64,000 nt of DNA, from positions 1,736,001-1,800,000 of the forward strand of contig OZ253586.1 of NCBI GenBank assembly GCA_965263155.1. The letters are read 5' to 3'. The DNA is from JAAXIE01 sp965263155 (GTDB taxonomy: Bacteria; Chloroflexota; Dehalococcoidia; Lucifugimonadales; JAAXIE01). Below the pieces are notes generated by a model. That model saw only the letters and a list, made by a program, of their open reading frames with translations, was not told where the DNA came from and did not search any database. This document shows, piece by piece, positions 34,881 to 44,938 of the stretch (its first letter is position 1; the number at the start of each line of letters is the position of its first letter). Both the position numbers and the translations under genes were made by a program.

Positions 34881-34992
34881 GCCGCAGGCGCTACAGGCGA
34901 GAGGCAGGATGCTCTTGTTGCTCAGGTCACAGTGATCTTTCCGTGTTTATTATATTTTTACCTTACAGTATCAATTCGGCGAGGCATAGACG

Positions 34993-35295
34993 ATGGTAGC
35001 CAAGAAGAAGAGGCTTGCCTTGGACCTGGACCCCACCTTCCAGAGGCGGCTAAAGGCCATCGCCGCACTCAAGGGCGTCAGCATGCGCGGCTATTGCCAG
35101 GCTGCCATTGATCGGGAGTTGACGAAGGACGAAGCCAACGGCATGGCCGGACTGTTGTCCGAAAAGCCGGACCACGAGCTCTTTGCAGGGCTCCGGCAGG
35201 AGATATTCGGGGGCAAGCCTCTTCCTGGGAATTCCGCGGATTTGCTCAGGGAGGCCCGTGAGATCAGGTATGCCGAAACCGCGGGGTGGGCGTGA
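34993..35295 (+). CDS. VapB/FitA-like antitoxin
   Basis: 100 residues from ATG 34993. The N-terminus MVAKKKRLALDLDPTFQRRL and KAIAALKGVSMRGYCQAAID is a ribbon-helix-helix-like DNA-binding domain. The C-terminal part (LFAGLRQEIFGGKPLPGNSA) would embrace a PIN toxin. The TGA stop overlaps the GTG start of the toxin frame (GTGA), the usual type II toxin-antitoxin arrangement. With the toxin broken, the antitoxin may persist as a leftover or as a neutraliser of a related toxin. Confidence 0.7.
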   Translation: MVAKKKRLALDLDPTFQRRLKAIAALKGVSMRGYCQAAIDRELTKDEANGMAGLLSEKPDHELFAGLRQEIFGGKPLPGNSADLLREAREIRYAETAGWA

Positions 35296-35509
35296 GCGGT
35301 TCCGTTGTCGTCGATGCAAGCCTGGCGGTCAAGTGGCTGGTTGAAGAGGATGACTCTGACAAGGGCCACGCCTCCAATCTTGGGTTGCTCAGGACATAAC
35401 CCACGTCGCCCCACACCTCATGCCCTTCGAGGTCGCCAACGCTCTCCACCAGCACGTGTTGCGCGGCGAGTTGAACGTGGGCGTAGAACGTCGGCACATT
35501 GGCTTGTGA
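35292..35509 (+). pseudogene. VapC-like PIN toxin remnant
   Basis: GTG 35292 opens SGSVVVDASLAVKWLVEEDD, the PIN-domain start with its first catalytic Asp, and stops at TAA 35397. The next frame carries HVAPHLMPFEVANALHQHVL and RGEL, the second acidic block (PxxxxxEVANAL). About 15 residues between the blocks and the whole C-terminal third with the later Asp residues are gone. An RNase-toxin relic overlapping its antitoxin by four bases. Confidence 0.75.
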
Positions 35510-35591
35510 ATGCTGAAGCGGATCTGCCATGGCAGCCTCATGTCCCGCAGGACACACCGCAGCCCTCCTTGCCGTAACGTCGATGTCAAAA

Positions 35592-35648
35592 GCGCGCCGG
35601 TGGTAGTGTGAGTAGCTAGGGCATTACCGACACTACCAAAGAGCGCGC
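35592..35648. repeat. two-block inverted repeat downstream of integrase
   Basis: GCGCGC + GGTAGTGT (35592-35609) pair with ACACTACC + GCGCGC (35630-35648) around a 20-base centre. It lies 54 bases beyond the integrase stop. It could be an attachment or accessory site, or a bidirectional terminator without a clear T-run. Confidence 0.5.
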
Positions 35649-35701
35649 CAAATTTGTATCAGGGTGTCAACCCTTTTCTCATTTTGGACGATCTTTGATA
35701 C

Positions 35702-36910
35702 TCACCGCGTCACGTAGTCGGCCCAAAGCTGCATTACTTGGCGACGCCTTTCGAGCAAGTCAGACCGCGCGTAGGCGGCTTCAACCTCGTTCTTCACTTG
35801 GTGGGCTAGACACGCTTCCGCCACTTCCCGCGCTACAACCGTCTCACCGCACCAGTCGCGGAAGCTGGAACGGAAACCGTGGGGAACACAGTCAAGATTG
35901 AGCTGGCGTAGCATCCCGCTAAGCACACTATCGGGCAGCGTCTGGCCCGTAGCCGTAGGGAACACCAAGCCGTTGCCGTTGTCGAGCTGGCGGGCCCGTT
36001 CCAGGACCTTGAGCGCCTGCCGTGACAGTGGAACACGGTGTACCTTCCCCCCCTTCATACGGCCCGCCGGTATGGTCCACGTCTTGGCCTCAAGGTCGAT
36101 TTCTTCCCACCTAGCGCCCCGAGCTTCACCCGAGCGGGTAGCGGTGAGAATCAGTAGGTCCATGGACCATTGGGCAGCCGGCCAGCCCGCCACACTGCCT
36201 ATAGCCTTCAGGGCCCCGGCAACGTCACTGTGCGATAGGGCCGGGTGATGTTGGGTTTTGTATCCGCCTCTGGGCAGGGCACCGGTGATAGCGTCACCGG
36301 CGGGATTGTCCGGCCTGTAACCCTGACCTATGGCCCAGCCCATCACGGCCCCTATGCGCTGGCGTATCTTCTGTGCCAAGTGGCGCTTGTCGTTCCAGAT
36401 CGGCACCAACACCCGCAGCACGTCGGCGCTGGTAATCCGGTCAAGAGGCATATCCCCTATGACGGGTATCGCGTAGTCTCTCAGGCTGACCCGCCATTGT
36501 TCCGCCGTTCCCGCGCCGGTTTTCCAGCTTGGCGCGTGAAGCGCTATCACGGTTTCCAGGGTGTCGGCAAACGTCGGAACGCTGCTGCGGGCCGGGCCGT
36601 GAAGGGATTCACCCCGAGCAACCCTTGTGACGTTCTCCAGGGCCCTTTCCCGCGCGTCGGCCAGCCCTATGATGGGATACTTGCCCAGCCCGACGTTGAC
36701 CGCCCTGCCGTTCACCCGCAGGCGCTGGGACCACGACTTGAGTACGCGCCCGCGGCTACCATCCTTCACCAAAAGGCTGAGGCCGTAGCCGCCGCGCCCG
36801 TCACCGTAGCGGCCCGACGCCTTAACGCTCTTCACAAAGGCTGCGCTCAGATGTGCTGGCCTGTCAATCCCACTGGCCTCTCTATGTTCTGTTAGTGTTC
36901 GCTCCTGCAT
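35702..36910 (-). CDS. tyrosine-type integrase (P4-like, DUF4102 type)
   Basis: 402 residues from ATG 36910. The N-terminal DNA-binding domain shows the P4-integrase pattern GGYGLSLLVK, RLRVNGRAVNVGLGKYPIIG and LADARERA. A SAM-like core-binding domain follows. Catalytic residues are visible in order: TATRSGEARGARWEEIDL (Arg, about 253), HGFRSSFRDWC (His-x-x-Arg, about 343) and AYARSDLLERRRQVM (Tyr, about 378), so the enzyme looks active. Such integrases move genomic islands, usually at tRNA genes. No tRNA was seen on either side. A moderate promoter (TTGTGT, 17 bases, TAGACT) lies about 40 bases upstream. AlpA (32.5 kb) and VapBC sit on the same side. Confidence 0.93.
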   Translation of the reverse strand: MQERTLTEHREASGIDRPAHLSAAFVKSVKASGRYGDGRGGYGLSLLVKDGSRGRVLKSWSQRLRVNGRAVNVGLGKYPIIGLADARERALENVTRVARGESLHGPARSSVPTFADTLETVIALHAPSWKTGAGTAEQWRVSLRDYAIPVIGDMPLDRITSADVLRVLVPIWNDKRHLAQKIRQRIGAVMGWAIGQGYRPDNPAGDAITGALPRGGYKTQHHPALSHSDVAGALKAIGSVAGWPAAQWSMDLLILTATRSGEARGARWEEIDLEAKTWTIPAGRMKGGKVHRVPLSRQALKVLERARQLDNGNGLVFPTATGQTLPDSVLSGMLRQLNLDCVPHGFRSSFRDWCGETVVAREVAEACLAHQVKNEVEAAYARSDLLERRRQVMQLWADYVTR

Positions 36911-37352
36911 TCCCGTTATCCCTTTGTTATCACTAATTAGAGTGAGTCTAACCGATACAGGATAAGGACACAAGAGACGGAATGATACTATTAACAGATT
37001 CGATTTCGCCCTATAGGACTCTACTTGAGACGGCCTGATACTGCCCGAGACTAACAGTAGGCGATAGGGGTCAGTCCCCAGAGCGTTAAGTTGATAATAG
37101 AACAAATATGCGCGTCTCGTCAATGAGGGGATGTCAAGGGAGTGGAGATTTCTCTTGTTGCTGACCGGCTGGAAGGGTCCGGCGCAGGCTCTGACCCTCT
37201 ATCACTCCGGGGGCGAGGGGATTCTCTGAAAGGCGGGTCAGGGGCAGCATCGGGAATCGCCTCACTGTCGCTCGTGATGATCCAGACGGGCGTTTTATGG
37301 GCTGGGGTGGCGTCTACACATGGTTTTACGCAGCCTGACCAAGGCCGACACG
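36911..37352. other. integrase promoter region and gap
   Basis: AT-richer DNA upstream of the integrase, with TTAGACT and TAATTAG strings. No gene. Confidence 0.4.
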
Positions 37353-39146
37353 CTAATTGGAACCGGAGGCACCCGAGGACTCGATATACTGCATATCGTC
37401 TGGATCGTAGACGTATTCCATGGCGTTCGTGGGGCTGCTTTCGTCAAAGATACGCAGGTGGGTTATTTTAATGCCGTCCCAACCGGTGTCCCATGCGCTG
37501 CTGGCCATCCGACAGACCTCTTGAGATTCATATGTGGAGAGGCGTCCTAACCGTTCGCCTTTGGTATACACAATGCTGGAGCGGTCCAGCTCCTCGTCAG
37601 CAAAGCTGCAGCCCTTCACACTTCCGAGCAACATGTACGCAACGGCGCCAAGGCTTGAATCGGACGTGAACCTCTCAGGAATTCCCCATACTTTCTTTTT
37701 GTCAGTCAGAGAGACTCGAGTGTAGCCTGACGGCGTGGATGCTTCGAACGACCTACGGAACATGTCAGACTCGGTCGGCGTAGGTGTGGGAGTTGCTGCG
37801 GTTGGCGTCCTAGGTTGCTCAGGCGACGGGCTGGCCGTTGGCGCCGTCGTAGACAGTGAAGCATCCTCGGCCGGATTATTTGAATCGATGTCCGAGCAGC
37901 CCCCACGATTACAGGCGACCACCCAGTAGTAGTTCCTGTTGCTATCAGGATCGGCGTGGACGTAGGTCGTCCCAACCACGTTCCCAGCCAGCTCCTCGCA
38001 GAAGCTCGGACTGCCATCTCCGCTCAAGGTACAGAAAGAATCGACGAAATCACTGTAGTAGACCTTGTAGTAGTCCGCTCCATCGACAAGATCCCAACTG
38101 ACCCGTACCGCTGAATCCTCCACTTCGTACCCCACGTTCGCCGGACCGGCGGGGCCGGTTTCGATGGGCGCTGCAGGGTTCCCGGAGTCGATGTCCGAGC
38201 AGCCCCCACGATTGCAGGCGACCACCCAGTAGTAGTTCTTGTCGCTATCAGGGTCGGCGTGGACGTAGGTCGTCCCAACCACGTTCCCAGCCAGCTCCTC
38301 GCAGAAACTCGGACTGCCATCTCCGCTCAAGGTACAGAAAGAATCGACGAAATCACTGTAGTAGACCTTGTAGTAGTCCGCTCCATCGACAAAGTCCCAA
38401 CTGACCCGTACCGCTGAATCCTCCACTTCGTACCCCACGTTCGCCGGACCGGCGGGGCCGGTTTCGATGAGCGCTGCAGGGTTCCCGGAGTCGATGTCCG
38501 AGCAGCCCCCACGATTACAGGCAACCACCCAGTAGTAGTTCCTGTCGCTAGCAGGATTGGCGTGGACGTAGGTCGTCCCAGCCACGTTCCCAGCCAACTC
38601 CTTGCAGAAGCTCGGACTCCCATCTCTGCTCAAGGTACAGAAAGAATCGATGAAATCACTGTAGTAGACCTTGTAGTAGTCCGCTCCATCGACAAAGTCC
38701 CAACTGACCCGTACCGCTGAATCCTCCACTTCGTACCACACGGACGATCCCACGGACTCGATTTGCTCTATGAACTCACCCACGACCTCACCCGCGTCGA
38801 CGGCAACCTCACCCACGACCTCACCCGCGTCGACGGCAACCTCACCCACGACCTCACTACCGTCGACAGCGACCCCACCTACGACCTCACCCGCGCCAGC
38901 AACGCCCTCACTCGCGCCAGCAGCGCCCTCACCCGCGGCTTCGATACCGTCGAAGGCCGGGCCGATGCCGGAGCCGCCACCCGAGCCGAAGCCCAAGTCG
39001 CAGGACGGAGCGGCGCCCAAGTCGCAGGCCGTTACGACCACAATCAAGAGGAACACAAAAGGCAGAGTTCCAGACGAGTGCCGACGGAATCGGGATAGCT
39101 GCAACAATTGGACCCGTTGAGTCAATGCTTCCATGGCCATACACAT
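37353..39146 (-). CDS. lipoprotein with three FN3-like repeats
   Basis: 597 residues from ATG 39146 (AGGGGGCTAATTAAG upstream). N-terminal signal LPFVFLLIVVVTACDLG with lipobox VTAC. A low-complexity Val/Gly/Glu segment follows with an 11-residue repeat (EVVGEVAVDAG). Three near-identical 101-residue units come next, each beginning YEVEDSAVRVSWDFVDGADY and containing four Cys (FCTLS, SFCEEL, VACNRGGC). These are fibronectin-III-like, with W and Y core residues. A Thr/Pro linker (TAATPTPTPTES) leads to a 120-residue C-terminal domain with two Cys. A cell-surface, membrane-anchored adhesin-like protein is likely. The repeats are 303-base direct repeats in DNA. Confidence 0.85.
   Translation of the reverse strand: MCMAMEALTQRVQLLQLSRFRRHSSGTLPFVFLLIVVVTACDLGAAPSCDLGFGSGGGSGIGPAFDGIEAAGEGAAGASEGVAGAGEVVGGVAVDGSEVVGEVAVDAGEVVGEVAVDAGEVVGEFIEQIESVGSSVWYEVEDSAVRVSWDFVDGADYYKVYYSDFIDSFCTLSRDGSPSFCKELAGNVAGTTYVHANPASDRNYYWVVACNRGGCSDIDSGNPAALIETGPAGPANVGYEVEDSAVRVSWDFVDGADYYKVYYSDFVDSFCTLSGDGSPSFCEELAGNVVGTTYVHADPDSDKNYYWVVACNRGGCSDIDSGNPAAPIETGPAGPANVGYEVEDSAVRVSWDLVDGADYYKVYYSDFVDSFCTLSGDGSPSFCEELAGNVVGTTYVHADPDSNRNYYWVVACNRGGCSDIDSNNPAEDASLSTTAPTASPSPEQPRTPTAATPTPTPTESDMFRRSFEASTPSGYTRVSLTDKKKVWGIPERFTSDSSLGAVAYMLLGSVKGCSFADEELDRSSIVYTKGERLGRLSTYESQEVCRMASSAWDTGWDGIKITHLRIFDESSPTNAMEYVYDPDDMQYIESSGASGSN
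37870..38735. repeat. three tandem 303-base direct repeats (coding)
   Basis: Units at about 37870-38125, 38170-38430 and 38473-38735, with long runs of identical bases, encode the FN3-like domains. They are prone to copy-number change by recombination or assembly collapse. Confidence 0.85.
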
Positions 39147-39221
39147 CTTAATTAGCCCCCTGATGTGCACTCACCTCTGCAGGTAGGTCGTAAGGGGCTG
39201 CCTGCCTTAGTATAGGCTCAA

Positions 39222-41040
39222 GTGGTCTTGTACACATCGTCGGTGCTGAGACCACCATCCCTGAGACGCGACTGGTGCGCGGCCAGATCGCCGCCCGCTA
39301 CCCCCAGGCGCAGATACAGGAAATTCTCGCCCAGGACGACCCCCTGCGCCTGGCCGAGGACGAGCAGGCGTGGGCGATGACACTCAGGGCCGACGGCGCC
39401 GAGTACGTGCCGGTCCGAGTCTTCCGGGACGACGACCTCCTCGACCCCCGCTCCGACCCCCTCATCGCCCTCATGGGCGCGCTGTCCAACCTGAACAAAG
39501 GGGAGCGCGTCGTGGCGAGGCTGATGCTGCGCTCCCTGGGACCCGAGTGGTCGCAGGCCCACCTAGAGAAGGCCCACAAGCGGCCCGTGGAGGACCGGCG
39601 AGACCCCGCCTACACCTACCAGACCAGGCCCCTCCAGATGGACGGCGTGATGATGCCCGTCCTAGGCGTCGCGGCATTGGACGCAGTGCGAGGCTACCTG
39701 TGGGTGCAGGCCGGGGAGACCTGGAAGGCCGTGCTGATGGGCATGTGCATCGCCGCCGCCCTGGCCGACGTGGGCTGGGGCAAAGGTGGAAGAAGGCCCG
39801 CAAGCGCGTTTATGACCCGCTCGTCATCAAAGAGAAGGTCTCCCGCATCGCCTTCGACGCCGAGCTTAAGGTGACGGCGGTCCTGCCAACGAACACGCGG
39901 CCCCAGCGGGCGAATTAACTGCTGGCGCCGGCGCCGGCGGCCTACCGCCACTACGACAACCCCGCCGGAGCGCGCCTCAATGTGAGCCGGGTACGGCCAG
40001 TCGTCCCCGACCCTTCGATCCTGCACCTGTCCGGCCCTGGACTCTTCGGCAAGCGCAGCGTGGTGGGAGTCCGCGAGGCGGCCTGCCTGTGGCACCCGCC
40101 GGGAGCCAGGGGCGAAGACGCTGCTGCCCACGGCGCGCAGCGTCCGGGGCGGCGCCCATGTCGGCGACACCACGACCGGCACGCCCCGGAAGATCCACTT
40201 CCCCGGCACCACCCCTACGTCGCCCGCACCCGCATGGGCAAGTCGATCCTGATGCACCACATCGTCGTCCACAAGATGCTGGAGAAGGCCGAGGCCAGGG
40301 ACGGGGACGCCATAGTCGTCGTCGATCCCCACGCCGACCTGGTGGGCGGCCTCCCGGATCACGTCCCCGACTCCCTCATCGACGGCGCCCGGCGTCAACC
40401 TGCTGGACACCCGCATCTTCTCCGACCGCGACCGCACCGCCGACTCGGTGGTGTGGTCGCGGTCAGGGGCCTCTGGGGACCAGTGGGGGCGGAGGATGCA
40501 GTCCATCCTGGAACAGACCGTCAAGAGCCTCCACGAGGCTAACGAGCAGATGGACGCGGGCGGAGCAGTACACCATCCTCGACGGGCTGCGCCTCCTCGC
40601 CGACGAGGAGTTCCGCAGCAAGGTGCTGGAGAAGGTCAACGACCCCTAGATGGAGTGGTGGGGCCGGGACTTCAGGGGCTGGCGTCACGAGACCCGCGCC
40701 GACGGCGTTAGCCTCGGTGCAGACCCGCCTCTCTTACTACGATCCTCGAAGCGGGCGCGGGCCGTCCTCGGCCAGTCCCGCTCCACCATCGACCTGCCCC
40801 AGACGCTCCCTGGCGGTGGAGACCAGCAGGACGCCGCCGTCATGGAGCCGTCGGCCGCGACGTAGCCGCCCTCGTGGGCGCATCCCTCCTCAACCTGGTG
40901 GACGCCGTGATCCGCGAGCAGGGGAGCCAGCCCTTCGAGCGGCGGCGGAGCGCGCTGGTGGTCGTGGACGAGAGGCAGTCGATGCCCGGCGAGCTGGCCA
41001 CCCAGAGCCTCGCCAAGCTGGACGACCTCTCCCGCGCAGG
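39222..41040 (+). pseudogene. VirD4/TraG-like conjugation ATPase, decayed
   Basis: Pieces in at least four frames follow the order of a type IV coupling-protein-like ATPase: RGQIAARYPQAQIQEILAQD and ALMGALSNLNKGERVVARLM (N-terminal domain), a membrane segment (VLMGMCIAAALADVGW), AYRHYDNPAGARL, GKRSVVGVREAACLWHPPGA, Walker A RTRMGKSILMHHIV, Walker B DAIVVVDPHADLVGG, DRDRTADSVV, LHEANEQMD, LVGASLLNLVDAVIREQGSQ and ALVVVDERQSMPGE. After LAKLDDLSRA the gene is cut by the IS5-like element at 41041. Many single-base shifts and one internal deletion (SMPG..ATQSLA) mark it as dead. It shows a conjugative element once stood here. Confidence 0.8.
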
Positions 41041-42135
41041 GAGACCTTTGCATAACTAGGCCCGATGGGGAGACAGCCCTGTTCCGGGTGTGGTGCCATC
41101 GCCTCATTACTTGCTAGAGAGAAATCGACGGGTGCGGACATCTGCATCCCCGCTGTTTCCGGGGGATTCAACTCGTTGCTTTCGACCCTTTCCACTCCTC
41201 GACCTAGGCAGAACCAAAGGCTATCCGGTCCGACCTTTTCAGGTTGTAAGCCATCACCTTGAACCACATCTCAATGGCATTCCGCTCCAACCCTCGGTAC
41301 CTCACCCGGTGATACCTATAGCTGCGTTTCAGCGTCCCGAACACCTTTTCCACTGCCGACCGCACCGGCGATATCAACTCGTTGTGGCGCTGCTGGCCAG
41401 TGAGGCAACCCCCGTTGAACCTTATGGGAGCGGTGCATGGCCCTGTCCTTGATGCCTAGGGACCGCAGCCATAGACGCCTCCTCTTGGACTCGTAGGCCT
41501 TGTCTCCGTACACCGCTTCCTCATCCCCGCTCACCAGATCGTCGGCCACCTCGCTCTCGTATACCTTGGCTGTAGTGAACGCCGCCGTGCGCACTAGGCC
41601 CGACCCTTGATCTACCCCAATATGCACCTTGTAGCCCAAATGGGCCCGCCTCTCACGGTGGGAGTAAGTCCATTTCGCATCGAGGTCGGTGGGCTCTTGG
41701 CCCCGCGTCCCTCTTTCAGGGACGGGCGACGCACTCGGGCTTCCACCAGAGTGGCATCCATCAGGGTGCCCTTCTTCAAGACCACACCGCGTTCCCTTAG
41801 CTGTCGCTCCAACTCCAGGAATGGCTCCTCGCTCAGCTTCTCTCCCAACGCGGTGCGGAAGCGACTGATGGTGGAGTGGCCGGGGTGTGGTCTTGCAGGT
41901 CCAACCCCACGAATCGCCGGAAGGAGATGCGGTCCCTCAAGGCCTCTTCCATCTGAGGGTCCGAGAGGGCATACCACTGCTCCAGCAGCAACACCTTCAC
42001 CATCATCAAGGGAGGATAGCTGGGCCTGCCTTCGTGGTCCCGTGGACGCCTTGCAGCAACCGGCGGAAACCCTCCCAGTCCACCGTACGGTCAATGCGCT
42101 CCAAGCTCTCGTTCTGGCCTAAGTTCCCTGACACA
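41041..42135 (-). mobile_element. IS5-like insertion sequence, decayed
   Basis: The left end at 41041 is GAGACCTTTGCATAA, a typical IS5-group terminal repeat. The transposase on the minus strand (stop 41204) reads, in three frames, SLERIDRTVDWEGFRRLLQG, DHSTISRF-like HSTISRFRTALGEKLSEEPF, KKGTLMDATLVEARVRRPSL (first catalytic Asp), GYKVHIGVDQGSGLVRTAAF, VYGDKAYESKRRR (second Asp) and RSAVEKVFGTLKRSYRYHRV (catalytic Glu). The matching right-hand terminal repeat was not found near 42135, so that end seems deleted. The insertion falls inside the coupling-ATPase gene. Confidence 0.85.
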
Positions 42136-42521
42136 TAAACCCAGATACGAACAGTGTGCCATCTCAGCTACGGAGGTGCACACCCGTTGCCACCCCTCAG
42201 TTACGAAACGGCCACATCGACCGCACACATATGGGCCATTCCTCGCCCGTCTAGGATCGTCTGGAGGTTGGATCGCACCATCCCTACCCGACACATTTGC
42301 CATTAACGCAGCACAGCCTCAAAGCTGACTCAGCTATGGCAATGCGGCAGAACACAGGTACAAAAAAATCACGCCAGCTACGAGCGATGCCGCATCCAAA
42401 GCTATAGAAGCGTCGTTATGCGAAGGTTCGCCGCAAGCCCCCAGCAACCCCGTTGTATAATCACCGCACTCTCAAGCACCCTGACCGCCATATCGCGGGA
42501 CAGGTACAGTAGGAGGACGCG
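42136..42521. other. boundary gap upstream of the molybdoenzyme gene
   Basis: The switch point from debris to intact genes. TATAAT at 42456-42461 could be the -10 of the downstream gene; no good -35 is visible. A minus-strand frame with CxxC (YVCGRCGRFV) is not convincing. Confidence 0.4.
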
Positions 42522-44873
42522 ATGGTGCAGAACTACATCGGAGCCCCCATTCTGCGTAAGGAGGACCGGCGCTTCCTTATGGGTCGGGCGCGCTTCACCG
42601 ACGATGTAAAGTTGCCCCACATGCTGCACGCAGCCATCATACGCAGTCCCCATGCCCACGCCCTGATCAAGTCCATCGACGCCTCCCAAGCTCTCGAGAT
42701 ACCAGGCGTGGTGGCTGTATACAGCGCCGCTGATGTCGAAGCGGTCCTAGAACCCAAGCGCATCCCACTGCGCACCTCGGCCTTGGAGGGCTTGGACCGC
42801 TTTCTGCAATACCCCTTCGCCCGTGGCAAGGTACGCTACGTGGGCGATCCAGTGGCCGTGGTCGTAGCAGAGAGCCGTCACCTAGCCGAAGACGCCATCG
42901 ACGTAGTTAAGGTGGAATACGAACCCCTGCCAGTGGTGACCGACGTCATCGAGTCCTACGAAGGCAAGGTGCTGCTGCACGAGGAGCACGGCACCAACGT
43001 AGCGGCTGACGAGACCGTGTCCGTCGGCGATGTGGAGGAAGCCTTCCGCAACGCTGAGTACACCCGCCAAGAGGAGTTCCACATACCTCGTTACACCGCC
43101 AACCCCCTCGAAACCCGCGGGCTGGTAGCCTCCTACGACCCCGGACGGCACGAGCTGACTTGCTGGGGCGAGACCAAGGTGCCCTACTTCAACCGTGGCG
43201 TCCTCTCCTCCATGCTCGACATGCCTACGCACGCTCTCCACTTCTTCGAGCCCGACGTGGGAGGCGGCTTCGGGGCCCGAGGCGAGTTCTACCCAGAGGA
43301 TTTCATGATTCCCTTCGCCTCCAAAATGCTGGGGCGGCCCGTGAAGTGGATCGAAGACCGGCGGGAGCACTTGGTTTCCTGCAACCACTCACGCGACCAG
43401 ACTTGCCGCCTAGAGATTGCTGCCAAGCGCGACGGCACCATCACCGCCATGCGCGCTGCCGTGTACGGCAACAACGGTGGCTACGTGCGCACCCACGGCG
43501 GCGTGGTGCCACTGCTCACTGCCACTCTGATACCCGGCCCTTACCGCGTGCCCAACTACGAGGGGCGCATACTGTGTGTTGTCACCAACAAGACGGGCGT
43601 CGGCACCCTGCGCGGTCCGGGCATGTACGAGGCGGCCTTCTCTCGCGAGCGGCTCATCGACATGATGGCCCAAGACCTTGGCATCGACCCTGTGGAAATA
43701 CGGTTCAAGAACTTGGTGTTGGCTTCGGAGATGCCCTACGACACCGGAATCATCAGGCCTCCTGAGAACCCGCCCACCATCTACGACAGTGGCGACTTCC
43801 CCCAAGCCTTCCAAGTGGCCTTGGATGCCCTCGATTACGACAACCTCAAGGAGCAGCAGGGCAAGCTAATTGACGGTAAATACCACGGCATCGGCATCGG
43901 CTCTTTCGTGGAGTTCACCGCTGGTGGCGCGCCCTACGAAGCCGCCAAGGTGGTCGTGACCGCGCCCGATCAGGTGGTGGTGTACATGGGCATCTCCACC
44001 CTAGGGCAGGGCCACGAAACAACCATGGCCCAAGTATGCGCCCAAGGCCTAGGCGTCCCTTACGATTACGTCACCCTCCACGGTGGCAACACCGACCTCA
44101 TGCCCCACGGCGGTGGCACCAACGCCAGCCGCCAAGCTGTCATGGGGGGCAGCGCCGTGTTCCTAGCAGCACAGGAACTCCAGCAGAAGATACTTCGCAT
44201 CGCCGCAGGCTACCTTGACGTGGACCCCGAAGAGTTGGAGCTGGAGATGGGGCAGCTCTACCGCAAGGCCTCGCGGGTAGAAGGTGCCTTGATGGACATC
44301 GGCCGCGTACTTGAGCTGGCGTCGCCGACCAGCCAGTACAACCAAGGCGAGGTAGGCCTCGAGGCCACCCACTACTTCCGCTCCACCATGCTACCCCACT
44401 CCTACGGCAGCCATGTGGCCCATATCACCGTCGACCCGGAGACGGGCAAGATCGATATCCTGCGCTACGTCATGGCCGACGACGTGGGCCACATCATCAA
44501 CCCCATCGTAGCCCGCGGCCAACTGGTAGGCGGAGCGGCCCAAGGCATCGGCGCAACCATCCTTGAAGAGCTCGCCTACGACGACAACGGCCAGCCCCTC
44601 TGCACTACCTACATGGACTTCCTCACCGCGGCCAGCACCGAGGTGCCCGACTTGGAGGTCATTGAACTCGACCTAGCTCCCTCGCCCCACAACCCCTTGG
44701 GCGTGAAAGGAGTAGGCGAGAGCGGCATCGTCGCCACTGGCGCAGTCCTAGCAAACGCAGTCTCCAACGCCCTCTCATCCCTAGGGGTCCAAGTCCGCGA
44801 CATGCCCCTGAGCCCCAGCTACATCCGCGACCTAATCCGCGAGAGCCAAAGGAACACAAGACATGACACTTAG
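42522..44873 (+). CDS. xanthine dehydrogenase-family molybdopterin subunit
   Basis: 783 residues; GGAGG lies before ATG 42522. N-terminal IGAPILRKEDRRFLMGRARF is the family's aldehyde oxidase/xanthine dehydrogenase a/b hammerhead start. DVGGGFGARGEFYPED (about 243-258) binds the molybdopterin cytosine dinucleotide. GVKGVGESG near 729 provides the catalytic Glu. The active-site loop has TLRGPGMYEA instead of the AYxCSFR of CO dehydrogenase, so it is not a true CoxL but a general molybdenum hydroxylase acting on an N-heterocycle or aldehyde. The usual FAD and 2Fe-2S subunits are not adjacent, so they would have to come from elsewhere. Full length. Confidence 0.92.
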   Translation: MVQNYIGAPILRKEDRRFLMGRARFTDDVKLPHMLHAAIIRSPHAHALIKSIDASQALEIPGVVAVYSAADVEAVLEPKRIPLRTSALEGLDRFLQYPFARGKVRYVGDPVAVVVAESRHLAEDAIDVVKVEYEPLPVVTDVIESYEGKVLLHEEHGTNVAADETVSVGDVEEAFRNAEYTRQEEFHIPRYTANPLETRGLVASYDPGRHELTCWGETKVPYFNRGVLSSMLDMPTHALHFFEPDVGGGFGARGEFYPEDFMIPFASKMLGRPVKWIEDRREHLVSCNHSRDQTCRLEIAAKRDGTITAMRAAVYGNNGGYVRTHGGVVPLLTATLIPGPYRVPNYEGRILCVVTNKTGVGTLRGPGMYEAAFSRERLIDMMAQDLGIDPVEIRFKNLVLASEMPYDTGIIRPPENPPTIYDSGDFPQAFQVALDALDYDNLKEQQGKLIDGKYHGIGIGSFVEFTAGGAPYEAAKVVVTAPDQVVVYMGISTLGQGHETTMAQVCAQGLGVPYDYVTLHGGNTDLMPHGGGTNASRQAVMGGSAVFLAAQELQQKILRIAAGYLDVDPEELELEMGQLYRKASRVEGALMDIGRVLELASPTSQYNQGEVGLEATHYFRSTMLPHSYGSHVAHITVDPETGKIDILRYVMADDVGHIINPIVARGQLVGGAAQGIGATILEELAYDDNGQPLCTTYMDFLTAASTEVPDLEVIELDLAPSPHNPLGVKGVGESGIVATGAVLANAVSNALSSLGVQVRDMPLSPSYIRDLIRESQRNTRHDT

Positions 44874-44938
44874 CCCTTTCCAGAGATATTGAGCGAGGCC
44901 TAGAATAGTAATCACTCCAGCCATCTCGGAGGTTGCCG

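Noticed and set aside
42091..42303. small minus-strand frame with CxxC (YVCGRCGRF)
   Set aside because: No ribosome site, it overlaps the N-terminus of the IS5-like transposase, and there is a single CxxC only.
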